Source of the DNA: Antonospora locustae
Lineage: Eukaryota; Microsporidia
Direction: 5' to 3'
DNA: 64,000 bases
Assembly: GCA_007674295.1 (NCBI GenBank)
Contig: CM017453.1
Coordinates: forward strand, 62,001-126,000
In this document: positions 27,297 to 36,427 of the stretch, one piece after another
Layout: the number at the start of each line of letters is the position of its first letter
Numbering within the stretch: position 1 is the first letter of the stretch
Notes under the pieces: model-generated
What the model was told of the DNA's origin: nothing
Databases searched by the model: none
What the model saw: the letters and a program-made list of their open reading frames with translations, nothing else
Program-made: the position numbers and the translations under genes

Positions 27297-27773
27297 ATGA
27301 AAAACATCATTTTCATATTTAGAAAAAGCATGTCGGTTACTCCACAGATAACCTGGGCAGTACGTGAGTACATCGACCCAGGTCTCCATCAAATTCTGCT
27401 TATGTACATTCTTCCTGAAAGACTGGTTTTTCTTGGAGACACTAGAATGCTTCCAGGAGGCCTTTGCACCATAAAGCACGATGAGAAGGCGCGTATGACG
27501 CATGCAAAGGAGTATCTGGACCGTGTGAAGCAAAAGCTTGTGTCTGAGTTTTCAGATACACTGCATATTGTCAAGATTGTACACCAGAGTTGTAGTAACA
27601 CTCATCTGGATGTGATGCTAAGTGCACTGAATACAAGTATTGTCATACTCGGACCAGACACAGCAAATGATGGCCTTCTGGGCTTACTTCACGAAAGTAT
27701 TGACGATTACCTTCTCACAAAGCTGAATGTTACAGTTATTCGAGTACCTGAGAAAGGATACGTTCGCAGCTAA
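27297..27773 (+). CDS. Universal stress protein-like (USP, HUP-fold) domain protein
   Basis: The 158-residue product has an alpha/beta alternation. The C-terminal part reads HLDVMLSALNTSIVILGPDT, then GLLGLLHESIDDYLLTKLNV and TVIRVPE, which follows the typical USP ending (nucleotide-site glycines, then a protective strand). USP domains bind ATP or mediate dimerisation, and the role in this organism is unknown. A second ATG at 27330 is possible; the first is preceded by CCTCTAA. Confidence 0.6.
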   Translation: MKNIIFIFRKSMSVTPQITWAVREYIDPGLHQILLMYILPERLVFLGDTRMLPGGLCTIKHDEKARMTHAKEYLDRVKQKLVSEFSDTLHIVKIVHQSCSNTHLDVMLSALNTSIVILGPDTANDGLLGLLHESIDDYLLTKLNVTVIRVPEKGYVRS

Positions 27774-27788
27774 GAAGCCTGTATAAGC

Positions 27789-28085
27789 TTACTGTCCGCT
27801 GCAGTATGTTAAGAAAGAACGATTTTCGCACTTCTTTTCCATGATGCCCCAATACAGACGTGCACGGACATAGTTGCTGATATCGTACTTGAGCAGCATC
27901 TTAACAACTCTCCATATGCTTTTTGAGCTGAATATCTGCATGATGTTGCCTGCAGACACCCTCTTAAACGTAATGTTTCATACATGTTTCACTACATGAT
28001 ATTGCTCGACAAGTGCAATATGCAAGGTGGGCAGTTTGCATGGATTCTGCATAACATGCCACCTTCTCTCTATAAAATCTGCCAT
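27789..28085 (-). pseudogene. 99-codon frame interrupted by one TGA (or a very short intron)
   Basis: The ATG at 28085 lies 10 bp after the NDK stop. It opens 35 codons (MADFIERRWHVMQNPCKLPT...), then TGA, then 62 codons in the same frame to TAA at 27789. The downstream part is helical and basic (IWRVVKMLLKYDISNYVRAR) and has its own ATG at 27941, giving a 50-residue product. A 21-nt GTATGA...TTTAAG stretch over the TGA could be spliced in frame, but it is shorter than known microsporidian introns. It could be nonsense-mutated, spliced, or just the 50-residue gene. I do not recognise the family. Confidence 0.4.
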
Positions 28086-28095
28086 TTGATGCTTT

Positions 28096-28545
28096 TTATT
28101 CATAAATAAGCTCGTGGTCATGAGAATGCGAAATTTTCGGAAGGTCTCCAAACCAAATTTTGATTTCTCGCACGGCGCTCTCTTTAGAATCCGACCCGTG
28201 AACAAGGTTTCTTCCGGTGTCTATACCAAAGTCACCTCTTATCGTACCAATGCATGCATCCTTAGGATCCGTTTCGCCAATCAGCTTTCTGCATCCCCTT
28301 ACAACCCCCTTTCCTGACCAAACCATCGCAACAACATTTCCGCTTTTCATATATCTCAAAAATCCTGGAAAGAAGTCTTTGTTCTTGTGCTCTTCATAGT
28401 GTCTCAGAAACACATCTTCTGATGGTCTTTGCATGCTGATACGCTCCAGAACATATCCCTTTTTCTCTATTCTGGATATTATTTCTCCTACAAGTCTGCG
28501 CTTTACTCCATCTGGCTTGATCAATATGAATGTGCTTTCTTCCAT
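28096..28545 (-). CDS. NDK1: Nucleoside diphosphate kinase
   Basis: A 149-residue NDK with KPDGVKR at 10-16, the active-site histidine H116 in NLVHGSDS, and the GxG-rich TIRGDFG before it. It exchanges phosphates between nucleoside di- and triphosphates, relevant for a parasite importing ATP. The frame opens 40 codons earlier with no ATG; the ATG at 28545 is preceded by ATTCCC and gives the standard length. Confidence 0.97.
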   Translation of the reverse strand: MEESTFILIKPDGVKRRLVGEIISRIEKKGYVLERISMQRPSEDVFLRHYEEHKNKDFFPGFLRYMKSGNVVAMVWSGKGVVRGCRKLIGETDPKDACIGTIRGDFGIDTGRNLVHGSDSKESAVREIKIWFGDLPKISHSHDHELIYE

Positions 28546-29173
28546 GGGAATGGGTTCTGTCAACAAAAAAACACTAGTCTTCGGAGTGGCCGCTGCGGAG
28601 TAATGCTTACCGGATATGCATGCTCGGTACTTACTTGAAAAGCTATAGGACGGCACCTTCCACAAATAAGATATTATAAGCTTCGTTTTGTGTAGTTCAT
28701 ATTGTGAGTAGACCGCCTTCTTATACTCTTACACTTTGTGTGCTCGCTAGATGGTAGAAAAGGCGTGTATGTACTGTTTACGGAAAAATACAGGCCAGTT
28801 ATACGAAATATAATTAAAGCGCTAGTGAATAGAAGGCTGCGAACCAATGTATGTTCTGAGATTTGAGCTGATTTTGGAAATCAACAATTAAAGAGAAATG
28901 GAATATGCAGACAACAAGAATTTATATGTACAATTTTGATCGATGATCATGTTTCAGGTTTCTGCTAAAAGAGTTTTGTCTGTGACTTGCTATTATAAAG
29001 TCAGGAATAGAACTGACCAAAACGAAACTGCAGTATGCATCGGTAGGGAACAGTGATTACTGCATGAAGGTTGTAGTTGTGCTAAACAGAGAAGTACAAT
29101 GCAGAACATAGCGAGGCATAACTTCTTTTTCTGTTTATAAGCACTCGCGTTGGTTGACACTGCAATCTGTTAG
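28546..29173. other. Gene-poor interval upstream of NDK
   Basis: No conserved gene is seen. A 20-codon ORF near 28751 (MVEKACMYCLRKNTG...) carries a Cys-x2-Cys-Leu-Arg reminiscent of the ORF at 43123, but it stops at once. The remainder is short stop-rich frames. Confidence 0.3.
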
Positions 29174-29401
29174 ATGGATCAATACGAAAGAAGTGTTGTC
29201 TTGATCGTGGAGACGTTGACATGTCATTCTAAAGATAAACATCTTTTTACTCTCACATGCATTCAAGAAAAGGAGGAATTATAAATGCAGAATAAGCAGA
29301 TAAAATACCAAGAAGCAAGAAGAGCTGCGGAAAGAAAGAAGTGGGAAGAGGAAAAGAAGAAGATAGAACTAGATACTGCAAGAAGAGCCCAAAAGAAATA
29401 G
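29174..29401 (+). pseudogene. Small charged ORF, possibly one gene split by TAA
   Basis: The ATG at 29174 opens 36 codons with two cysteines and the end CIQEKEEL. TAA at 29282-29284 follows and is immediately succeeded by ATG. The frame continues for 38 codons of extremely charged helix (RRAAERKKWEEEKKKIE) to TAG at 29401. The second part alone (29285-29401) could be a 38-residue protein. The shared frame suggests a single former gene with one nonsense codon. No family is recognised. Confidence 0.28.
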
Positions 29402-29508
29402 ACGTGTTTGAATTGCGGGTACTTTAACTCGTCCTTATCAGTTACTTTGGAAAGACATGAAACTTTGAAAACATGGTTTTATTGAGATAATACAGCTAAG
29501 TGATAGCT

Positions 29509-29598
29509 TTACTTATTGAAAGGGTTCTGTTCCTGCGCCTTCTTCCGGCGCTGATTATAATAAATGCCTTCGTTTTTAACACAATATGACACTGTCAT
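29509..29598 (-). CDS. Putative 29-residue basic ORF
   Basis: A very short ATG-initiated ORF (MTVSYCVKNEGIYYNQRRKK..., ending NPFNK). Composition and codon choice look protein-like and the frame stays open upstream to a TAA about 22 codons earlier, but it is too short for confidence. It converges with the charged ORF ending at 29401. It could be a last exon or a relic. Confidence 0.15.
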   Translation of the reverse strand: MTVSYCVKNEGIYYNQRRKKAQEQNPFNK

Positions 29599-29733
29599 GC
29601 GAGCTTGACGTGTATAAGCAAGACATAAATGTGCAGAACACCTTCTGAAACTGCCTATCAGGGTACGTTACTCCATTGTTGCATTTCTGTTCACAAATGA
29701 GATGTAGATTATGATTTCAAGATATGATAAACA

Positions 29734-30000
29734 CTATTTTTCGTAGAATGAGCATAAGCTTTCAAGTTTTAGCATAGATTTTATTAGATCTTGAACGTGC
29801 CCATACTCTATAAAACCACAACATTTTTTTCTGTAAAACACTCAATTATACAAGAACCGAGCCCCTACTTACCTAGTGGCAAGGCACATGCGTGTGTCTT
29901 CAGTGTGTAGAAATTCAGTGCACTCGGAATCAATCTGCACACGGTTGTTTGGCAAGCCACATAATTTTTCGACTGCCTGGAAAGCGTTCGCGCTTTTCAT
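29734..30000 (-). CDS. Candidate spliced gene, TAF6-like histone fold (two exons, 42-nt intron)
   Basis: Exon 1 runs 30000 to 29873 and exon 2 runs 29830 to 29734, both on the minus strand. The intervening 42 nt begin GTAAGTAGG and end TTTTACAG, matching the microsporidian GTAAGT donor. Unspliced, the frame stops inside the donor; spliced, it gives 74 residues. The product reads like a TAF6-type histone fold: helix 1 AFQAVEKLCGLPN, a long helix 2 (IDSECTEFLHTEDTRMCLAT...), helix 3 VQDLIKSMLKLE, then ESLCSF where TAF6 has EPLYGF. Only the histone fold is present. The upstream frame contains no better start. The identity is inferred by eye. Confidence 0.45.
29831..29872 (-). other. Candidate spliceosomal intron (42 nt)
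   Basis: The minus-strand sequence starts with GTAAGTA and ends TTTTACAG. The length lies within the 23-76 nt range reported for microsporidian introns. Removing it joins two open frames in phase (after the second base of a codon). A branch-point-like ATAATTG lies 14-20 nt before the 3' end. Confidence 0.45.
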
Positions 30001-30118
30001 TTGATGTAACAATTGCGCTTTCTGCACACAAATTCTTCCAGTATTATATGCAGAGACTGCGTATCTGTGTACAAAGTATCTGCCCCTAGTAAGCCACTAC
30101 ATGGTGATTTTCAGCCCC

Positions 30119-30850
30119 ATGAAGCTCAAGATTCACGAACAGTCTGATAACACAATCAAAATCACTCTGCGCGAGGCTTCTGTCTCATTTGCAAATTCTC
30201 TACGTCGTGTGCTTCTTTCCGAGATACCTACGCTCAGCATAGACATGGTCGAAATAGAGAAGAACTATACTGTGTTGCCAGACGAGATGATAGCTCATCG
30301 TCTCGGGCTTGTTCCAATCTACTCCGGAGATGCGCTTAGATACAAAGAGGAGTGTATGTGTACGTCGCACTGCAGCTACTGTGCCATTGTTGGAACTCTG
30401 GATGTGTACAACAGTAGCACATCAACACGGTTTGTGACATCCAGAGACATAAAGTTTGAAAGAGAGAACGTCGTCCGTACCAATAACCCGGTGTTGATAG
30501 CAAAACTCAGCACAAATCAGAGCCTCAAGATGAGAGTTATCGTCCGAAAGGGGACTGGAAAGATGCATGCAAAATGGTGTCCAGTTACGGCCGTTGGGTT
30601 TGAGTATGACAGGGAAAATAAAATGAGAGAAACGGAGTACTGGTGCGATGGAGATGTCAATAGAGAATGGCCCATGTACAAGCAGGCGGAGCCAGACATA
30701 CTTAACGAAGCTCATGACATTGAGATGGAGATAGAAGTAGTTGAAGGTGTAATGGAACCTGCCATGGTTCTACGCAGCGCGCTGTGCATATTGAAGGAAA
30801 AGGTGGACATGCTGGCTAGAAACCTCGAGGCAGAGGGTTACCAATTGTAA
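30119..30850 (+). CDS. RPB3: RNA polymerase II subunit RPB3
   Basis: The 243-residue alpha-like subunit has the alpha-motif FANSLRRVLLSEIPTLSIDMVEIE, then IAHRLGLVPI. The RPB3-type zinc loop has C79, C81, C85 and C88 (CMCTSHCSYC), followed by KGTGKMHAKWCPV and FEYDRENKMRETEYW. The presence of the zinc loop separates it from RPC40 (AC40). The frame has an earlier ATG at 30101, but the ATG at 30119 is directly preceded by AGCCCC and aligns with the family start, so I use it. Confidence 0.92.
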   Translation: MKLKIHEQSDNTIKITLREASVSFANSLRRVLLSEIPTLSIDMVEIEKNYTVLPDEMIAHRLGLVPIYSGDALRYKEECMCTSHCSYCAIVGTLDVYNSSTSTRFVTSRDIKFERENVVRTNNPVLIAKLSTNQSLKMRVIVRKGTGKMHAKWCPVTAVGFEYDRENKMRETEYWCDGDVNREWPMYKQAEPDILNEAHDIEMEIEVVEGVMEPAMVLRSALCILKEKVDMLARNLEAEGYQL

Positions 30851-30911
30851 AAATGCTGTTGTTATTCTTGCGTAAGGCAAAGAAATATATTGTTTAAAAC
30901 AAAAGGCCCAA

Positions 30912-31715
30912 ATGAACACCGATTCCAAGGAAGACAAGATATTAGAAATAACAGAAAGACGAAAAAGTGCCCTAGATATGAGCAAGAACGTCGAGGCCTA
31001 CTGCAAAGTGATTGAGTTTATTTCTGAAAACCTTGAAGCGATTGCCGCGATCGACAAAGAGGCTCTCCATCTGGAGGCCAATCTCTATCACTACGATTAT
31101 GTCGATGGGTTCAGGGAGAACTTCAGGGATATGAAATCCAAGGAACTTAGCGAGCTACTTGAACTTCTAAGGTCTCTGAATGAGGCTAAGGCCTATTTTT
31201 CAAACGATTACGCCTTGAATTCAAAATACATAGCAGAAACAAGCAAGCTTGCCCGTCTCGTGAACATTCAGATATGTAAAAGGCTTCTAGGAATAGCCAA
31301 CCAGACAGGTGAGGCATTTGTAATGAGAAAGGACGTTCAGCAGGCGCTTGGGGCTGTAGACTACGATGTTCTCGAATACACTAGAAGAAAGTATTTTGAG
31401 TGGAGAAAGGACGAGGTCCGCAAAAAGTTGAGCCATTGTAGAGTTGTAAGTGATGAGATCATGATGGCACTTATTGAACACGAGAAAATTCTTTTCTCCA
31501 TGGTGTTTGATGCAGAAAGCGGAAGGGAATTTGTCCGCTCCATTGTGTTCGACTATTTTTCCAGGTTCGATAGAAGCCAGATTGCAGAAAAGCTAAATAA
31601 ATACAAAAGCCACAAAGATAAGGAAGTCAGATGGTTCGTGGACTTTCTTGAAGCATATGCAGGCGACCAATGCAAAGACCTATGCCATGGATTTCAGGAT
31701 GTACATGATATTTAG
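30912..31715 (+). CDS. Helical protein of unknown function
   Basis: The 267-residue acidic/basic helical protein has heptad-like stretches at its N-terminus (LEAIAAIDKEALHLEANLYH) and in the centre (ELSELLELLRSLNEAKAYF). No catalytic motif, signal peptide or membrane segment is visible. The shape would fit a tethering-complex or kinetochore subunit, but nothing in the sequence proves this. The start is preceded by GGCCCAA. It follows RPB3 by 61 bp on the same strand. Confidence 0.8.
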   Translation: MNTDSKEDKILEITERRKSALDMSKNVEAYCKVIEFISENLEAIAAIDKEALHLEANLYHYDYVDGFRENFRDMKSKELSELLELLRSLNEAKAYFSNDYALNSKYIAETSKLARLVNIQICKRLLGIANQTGEAFVMRKDVQQALGAVDYDVLEYTRRKYFEWRKDEVRKKLSHCRVVSDEIMMALIEHEKILFSMVFDAESGREFVRSIVFDYFSRFDRSQIAEKLNKYKSHKDKEVRWFVDFLEAYAGDQCKDLCHGFQDVHDI

Positions 31716-31864
31716 TGAATGATTTTGGTTTTTCAATGTGCGTTTTTATTATAGTTTGCCTACTTATTTCGCGTTATCTGAACATCCTTTCAACTTTACA
31801 CAAGACCAAAGTACCTTTTGCAATCCTAGAGCTATGTTTTCCTGGAAGAATGTAACTTGAACTA

Positions 31865-32380
31865 TCATACTTCCCGGTCAGAGCCCAGCCCAGTGTCTTC
31901 CCGAATCTCCGCTATCTTTGACGTGCAGAGCGACACGCCATCTTGGTTGCACCACTTCATTGCCACTCTGCGGGCCTCCTCAAAAAACCTAAGTGCATCG
32001 CTTTCTCTATCGTTCAGCAAATACTCTCCGACAGCAAACGAAGCGATGTAGAGATCACATGCTGCCCCACTTGTAACAAAGTCGTTTATCTGCAGTGGAA
32101 AAAACTCCGGCGTCTCGCAGATGCCCTCAAGCTCTTTCACAATATCCTCAAAGGACTTTAGCTTGTGCTTGAGTTTGTAGTACTCAACGACCATAGGCTC
32201 CGTGCTTTTTGAAGAGTCCGCTGCTTCAAAGAAGTCCATATACGAAACAACATCAAGCGCACAGGACTCCATTGGAGTTACAGGTGTCACAACAGGATCA
32301 AGAGTAGACGAAAAGTGAATGGCCTGTATGTTATTTTCAAGGGCGTAGAAGAGGTTCAAGTAGTCTTGCGGAGGCTTCAT
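31865..32380 (-). CDS. Conserved-looking protein of unknown function, helical C-terminus
   Basis: 171 residues. The N-terminal half contains hydrophobic and Pro/Thr-rich segments. The C-terminal half is helical (FVTSGAACDLYIASFAVGEYLL, then ESDALRFFEEARRVAMKW), possibly one or two TPR-like helical pairs. I do not recognise a family. The start at 32380 is preceded by five Cs, which supports a real gene. It is divergent from the PP2A-B gene. Confidence 0.75.
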   Translation of the reverse strand: MKPPQDYLNLFYALENNIQAIHFSSTLDPVVTPVTPMESCALDVVSYMDFFEAADSSKSTEPMVVEYYKLKHKLKSFEDIVKELEGICETPEFFPLQINDFVTSGAACDLYIASFAVGEYLLNDRESDALRFFEEARRVAMKWCNQDGVSLCTSKIAEIREDTGLGSDREV

Positions 32381-32545
32381 GGGGGTGCAAATAAAATAAG
32401 CCCACAATCACTCGCACTGAAAGCAACGAATGCACTACAGCAACACGAATATGTAGCGTTTTGCTTCCACAGGGTCTTTTGCACCTGAATCCATCTGCCA
32501 TACTGTTTCTTCAGACCAATAATTAAAAAAATAATTGCCCCAAAC

Positions 32546-33667
32546 ATGTGGACCTTTAAATACCGATTGAGGCTCCAGAATAGCCGAATAAACAGCGTTG
32601 TTTCATCGCTTTACTCTAGGGGAGGGAATATATACATGGGCTCGTCGGATGGAAAGGTGTTCACAGGCAGATACGAGATACAAAGCCATGAGCGTGAATT
32701 TGATTACCTAGAGTCAAGTGACATTAGCGAGAAGATAAACTCCATTGCATCGTTTTCCTCTGGATCCTTCCACGAAAACCTGATCGTTTGTAATGAAAAA
32801 AGCATCAAGATGTGGCGCGTGCGCCCAAAGATGAACACCGTTAGGATACTTGAGATGGGATACCAGAGCATGAGAGACGGAGGTGTGCTGGTGCAGGGCG
32901 AGGATACGGGAGCTTCTGGAGATGCTACTGTTGAGTATGCATTTGATTGTGTTACTACTCTCAAGAACATTCACAACTATAGTATCAACTCCTTATCTGT
33001 GAGCAGCAACGACCACTACTTTCTGAGCGCAGACTACCTGAGAATATACCTTTGGTGTACACACAACACAGCCCATTGCTTCAACCTAATTGACTCTAAA
33101 CCAAGAAGGTACGATGAGCTTGAATTTGTTATAACAAGATGCCTCTTCAAAGATAGCTCTGTGTTTGGATACGGAACTACAAACGGAATGGTCTATGTGA
33201 ACGACCTCCGACTCTCTCCACGGTCCATGCGTGTCAACATAGCTTCGGCGAATAAAAGCTCGTTCTACGATGATCTCACAAAGGCCATATCGGATTTCAG
33301 GTTCTTTGGCGACAACCACCTAGTAACACGAGACCTCAACTCCCTGACGGTTTATGACCTGAGAAATAGCCATACAGAGCAGAAAAGATACCCCCTGTTT
33401 GAGACACACGAATCTTTTCTAGAAAATATACTAAGCAGAGATTCTGAAAGCGACTCGTTCTCAATAGGGTTGTGGGGCAAGACACTAGTAACAGGGGGAT
33501 ATGGTGCAAAGATATATCTGGCGTCACTGGATAGTAGAGAGATAGAAACAATAAATCTGGAGGAAAACATGCACAGTGGCGCTGTGGAACACTGTGTAAT
33601 GGACCAGGGTCTGCTTGCGTGTTCCTACGAGGACACATGCTATGTATACACAAGTTCAGCTGATTAA
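32546..33667 (+). CDS. CDC55: PP2A regulatory subunit B55 (CDC55)
   Basis: A 373-residue seven-bladed propeller of the B55 class. Visible family blocks: SEKINSIASF, LIVCNEKSIKMWRV, the hallmark NYSINSLSVSSNDHYFLSADYLRIYLW, then RYDELEFVITRC and ISDFRFFGDNHLVTRDLNSLTVYDL. B55 directs PP2A to mitotic substrates. It is shortened relative to yeast (526 residues) mainly at loops and the N-terminus. The ATG follows GCCCCAAAC. Confidence 0.92.
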   Translation: MWTFKYRLRLQNSRINSVVSSLYSRGGNIYMGSSDGKVFTGRYEIQSHEREFDYLESSDISEKINSIASFSSGSFHENLIVCNEKSIKMWRVRPKMNTVRILEMGYQSMRDGGVLVQGEDTGASGDATVEYAFDCVTTLKNIHNYSINSLSVSSNDHYFLSADYLRIYLWCTHNTAHCFNLIDSKPRRYDELEFVITRCLFKDSSVFGYGTTNGMVYVNDLRLSPRSMRVNIASANKSSFYDDLTKAISDFRFFGDNHLVTRDLNSLTVYDLRNSHTEQKRYPLFETHESFLENILSRDSESDSFSIGLWGKTLVTGGYGAKIYLASLDSREIETINLEENMHSGAVEHCVMDQGLLACSYEDTCYVYTSSAD

Positions 33668-33915
33668 CAAAAACATAGGCAGGCGTTTGGTTTTTGGTCT
33701 TACACCAGCGAAATGCCTTGTATCTGCGCTCTTTTATATGGAACTGGACGCCATGCAAGTACTGTTCTGGCAGTACAGACTCAGATATGACTTGTGTGTT
33801 GTTATAGTTGGTGTCCACCTATTTCCTTGAAATCCAGATTTACCTTGTGCCATATATTGCTATTTTTCATCATTAGTTGTCTCCTTTTCAACAAAATAAA
33901 TAAAAAATTTAGCCC

Positions 33916-35547
33916 ATGATGCGCCATCTGAAGGCATCAGAGTTGATTAACCGAACGGCAACATACTTTCTTCTTTTCATCCTCAACTTGGTCGACATGT
34001 CAACCTCTGGCTCCATCATGCTAAGCTCAGAATCTTGCAGCGGAAAGAAATGCAGAGGCGCGTCATCCTGCATATATTTGATAAGTCTGGTCATGTCACA
34101 AGCCACGTACAACTGCTTTACAAAGATGAAGGTCGGGATTGTGGCTGGTCCCATCACAGAGGCCTACTTCATCACGAACGAAATATACGAGAGCACAGAG
34201 AAGATGGGCGGAAACACATTTACAAACACATATGCAGCAATGTCTCTGGCGACACTCATGTACGGAATGATATCATTGCTTATATACATGCTCAACATTC
34301 ATCACTTTGCAAGCCTCATTCCGATCTCTGTGCTGAATGGGTGCCTAACAGGTGTTGGCATCAAGCAGTTTGACATTGGACGGCAGTTGCTACATCACAA
34401 AAGCCACAGCATTGCAACAACTACTGCTCTCATGTGTGTGCTGTTTTCTGCAACCCTATTTGTGTTTTTTGTACAAAGAAGATACTACTCGTCAAATTAC
34501 ATACCCTGCCTGTATGGTGTTGTGCTGACGATCATTTTCTACGCAGTTGTGTCCATTTGTGGAATAAGCAGGCAAAGGCTTATGGACCTTCACATCATTC
34601 CAGAGGAGCATATTGACTTGAAAGAAAGTTTTTTAAGCATTGCGAGAGAGATCAGGCCCCTTGAGATAAGCTTCGGGACACTTTGGAACCTGCGAAGGGA
34701 AATTCTCAAGCTTTGCAGCTTTAGCCTCATCCACCTTCCAGTCAACCTTCTGAGCTATAGCGCAAGCACAGGTGTCCCTGTCTCTCTACGAAGCGAGTTT
34801 AGAACACAGGGCATCTCAAACATCATCGGCGCGCTCTTTTGCTTTCCAGTGTACTTCATAAACTGCTACTCCATTATCCTCAAGGAAAGCAGAGCTTGCA
34901 TGTTCTATGATGGAATTGCACTTGCATGTTGTTATTCACTATTCTTCTTTGTCTCCGGATTCATACAGTCAAACGTGCCCACGTTCATACAGTGCATTTT
35001 TCCAACACTGGTAGGCATTTCGCTGTGCTACTCGGGAGTCGTAGAGTCCTGGAAGGAGGCGTCCATTGGAGAGTACCTCATTATCATCATTACTGCCTTT
35101 ATAAGCTGGCACAGTGAAGTATACTGGGGGTTTTTGTCAGGGCTTTTACTTTGCGTTACGTTATATTTGTATTATTCCAACAAGCACATGGGCATTCTCC
35201 GCTCAAAACGCGTATCCATCCCAACATTGCTCAAGAATTACACAGATAATGTAGATTATATCAGAATAGATTTTGTGCTATTTTTTGTGAAGGTGAACAC
35301 TTTCAAAAAGTTGATTGCGTCCACATCGAGAAAAATTGTCATCATTGACTTGACACGATGTCTTTCCTTCGACATGCTGGGAAATGCTGTCTTTAGAGAT
35401 GTCCTGAAAGACGATGCAAGAGTTTTCGTTGTGGTCGGCAGGCCTCATCATGCGAATTTTGATAGCATCAGGTTCTTCAAGAACGTTGAGATATGCGGAA
35501 ACTACGAACATGTGGAATGTGTTCTGGATGACCTGGTAGGGAAGTAG
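33916..35547 (+). CDS. SulP/SLC26-family membrane transporter with STAS domain
   Basis: The 543-residue polytopic protein has about 10-12 hydrophobic segments between 15 and 425. The SulP-type centre includes LIPISVLNGCLTGVGIKQF and the later FPVYFINCYSIILKESR. A cytoplasmic STAS-like domain spans about 440-540 (VDYIRIDFVLFFVKVNTF, RKIVIIDLTRCLSFDMLG). It resembles the yeast vacuolar VSB1 (YGR125W) branch more than plasma-membrane sulfate permeases, so the substrate is uncertain. Two ATGs in a row follow AGCCC. Confidence 0.85.
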   Translation: MMRHLKASELINRTATYFLLFILNLVDMSTSGSIMLSSESCSGKKCRGASSCIYLISLVMSQATYNCFTKMKVGIVAGPITEAYFITNEIYESTEKMGGNTFTNTYAAMSLATLMYGMISLLIYMLNIHHFASLIPISVLNGCLTGVGIKQFDIGRQLLHHKSHSIATTTALMCVLFSATLFVFFVQRRYYSSNYIPCLYGVVLTIIFYAVVSICGISRQRLMDLHIIPEEHIDLKESFLSIAREIRPLEISFGTLWNLRREILKLCSFSLIHLPVNLLSYSASTGVPVSLRSEFRTQGISNIIGALFCFPVYFINCYSIILKESRACMFYDGIALACCYSLFFFVSGFIQSNVPTFIQCIFPTLVGISLCYSGVVESWKEASIGEYLIIIITAFISWHSEVYWGFLSGLLLCVTLYLYYSNKHMGILRSKRVSIPTLLKNYTDNVDYIRIDFVLFFVKVNTFKKLIASTSRKIVIIDLTRCLSFDMLGNAVFRDVLKDDARVFVVVGRPHHANFDSIRFFKNVEICGNYEHVECVLDDLVGK

Positions 35548-35710
35548 CATGTAGTTTCAGATGCTAAAAGACACTCCACAGAGAGATCGTCATTCACGCG
35601 TTGCGAGCAACTTGTCTAAATTTTATTGCAATATATGTATGAGTGTTCACTGTACATCAACGCACATCGTGGTATTCCAAATGAATCTACAGATGTTACT
35701 GCATGCATTG

Positions 35711-36418
35711 TTATCTTCTAAAGTACCAGAAAAACAGTGCCAGCATAATCCATGCACTAAAAAACTTGAGCATTCTCCTACGTCTTCTACTTATTCTCTC
35801 CCACACACGATGTATCTCAAAGAAACTTTCCTTGATAAGCCCCTCGGAGCTGCTAACAAGGTCGTCAATTCTTTTGATCTCCTCTTCCTGGAAGCTTACG
35901 TGAAGGCTTATGTCTGTAACAATCTGCCCCAGCTCGTTCATCTGCGTGAGCATCCTCTTGCGGAGCGTATCATTTCGCTGCTCCTGATCCTCTAGAAATA
36001 CCTGCGACTGCTTCTGTTCAGTATCCGCACACGAGAAAGACCCTCTTCGCTTGGTGTCAGAAGCAGCTTTTTCGTTTTGTCTTTTCGAAATGCTATTATA
36101 TCTCATCATCATTCGTGCATATCTGCTATTCAACATGGTCTTCAGGCCTTTAAGATGTGTGGTCTCGCTCTCGTTTTTAGGTGTAGTCTGCAGAGAGCTT
36201 GCAGCTTGCTTGTATTTTTCAAGGAGATCCAACGTCTTGCACATCTTCTTCTCGGTCACAAATCTTTCATATCCATCTTGCCTCTCCAGAAACCCAAGCT
36301 GTACGTTTATTTCTTCTGCTATCTGTTGCAAATCACTGCTTACTGTACTGAAAGGTGGTTTGCTTTGGGGAAGCTCAAGCGAGGCGACAAAGTGGTGAAA
36401 CTCGTTTGTGCGGTTCAT
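35711..36418 (-). CDS. Qa-SNARE, syntaxin (SED5-like)
   Basis: The 235-residue type IV membrane protein has an N-terminal helical region, a SNARE motif at about 142-205, and a C-terminal anchor (MLKFFSAWIMLALFFWYF). The central zero-layer glutamine sits in SFQEEEIKRID, close to the SED5/syntaxin-5 consensus EQEETIQRID, which suggests an ER-Golgi Qa-SNARE. The syntaxin subclass is not certain. The ATG follows CACCCCTCC. Confidence 0.85.
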   Translation of the reverse strand: MNRTNEFHHFVASLELPQSKPPFSTVSSDLQQIAEEINVQLGFLERQDGYERFVTEKKMCKTLDLLEKYKQAASSLQTTPKNESETTHLKGLKTMLNSRYARMMMRYNSISKRQNEKAASDTKRRGSFSCADTEQKQSQVFLEDQEQRNDTLRKRMLTQMNELGQIVTDISLHVSFQEEEIKRIDDLVSSSEGLIKESFFEIHRVWERISRRRRRMLKFFSAWIMLALFFWYFRR

Positions 36419-36427
36419 GGAGGGGTG

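Noticed and set aside
33336..33818. Minus-strand 160-codon ORF
   Set aside because: It is antisense to the 3' end of the PP2A-B55 gene and has no motif of its own.
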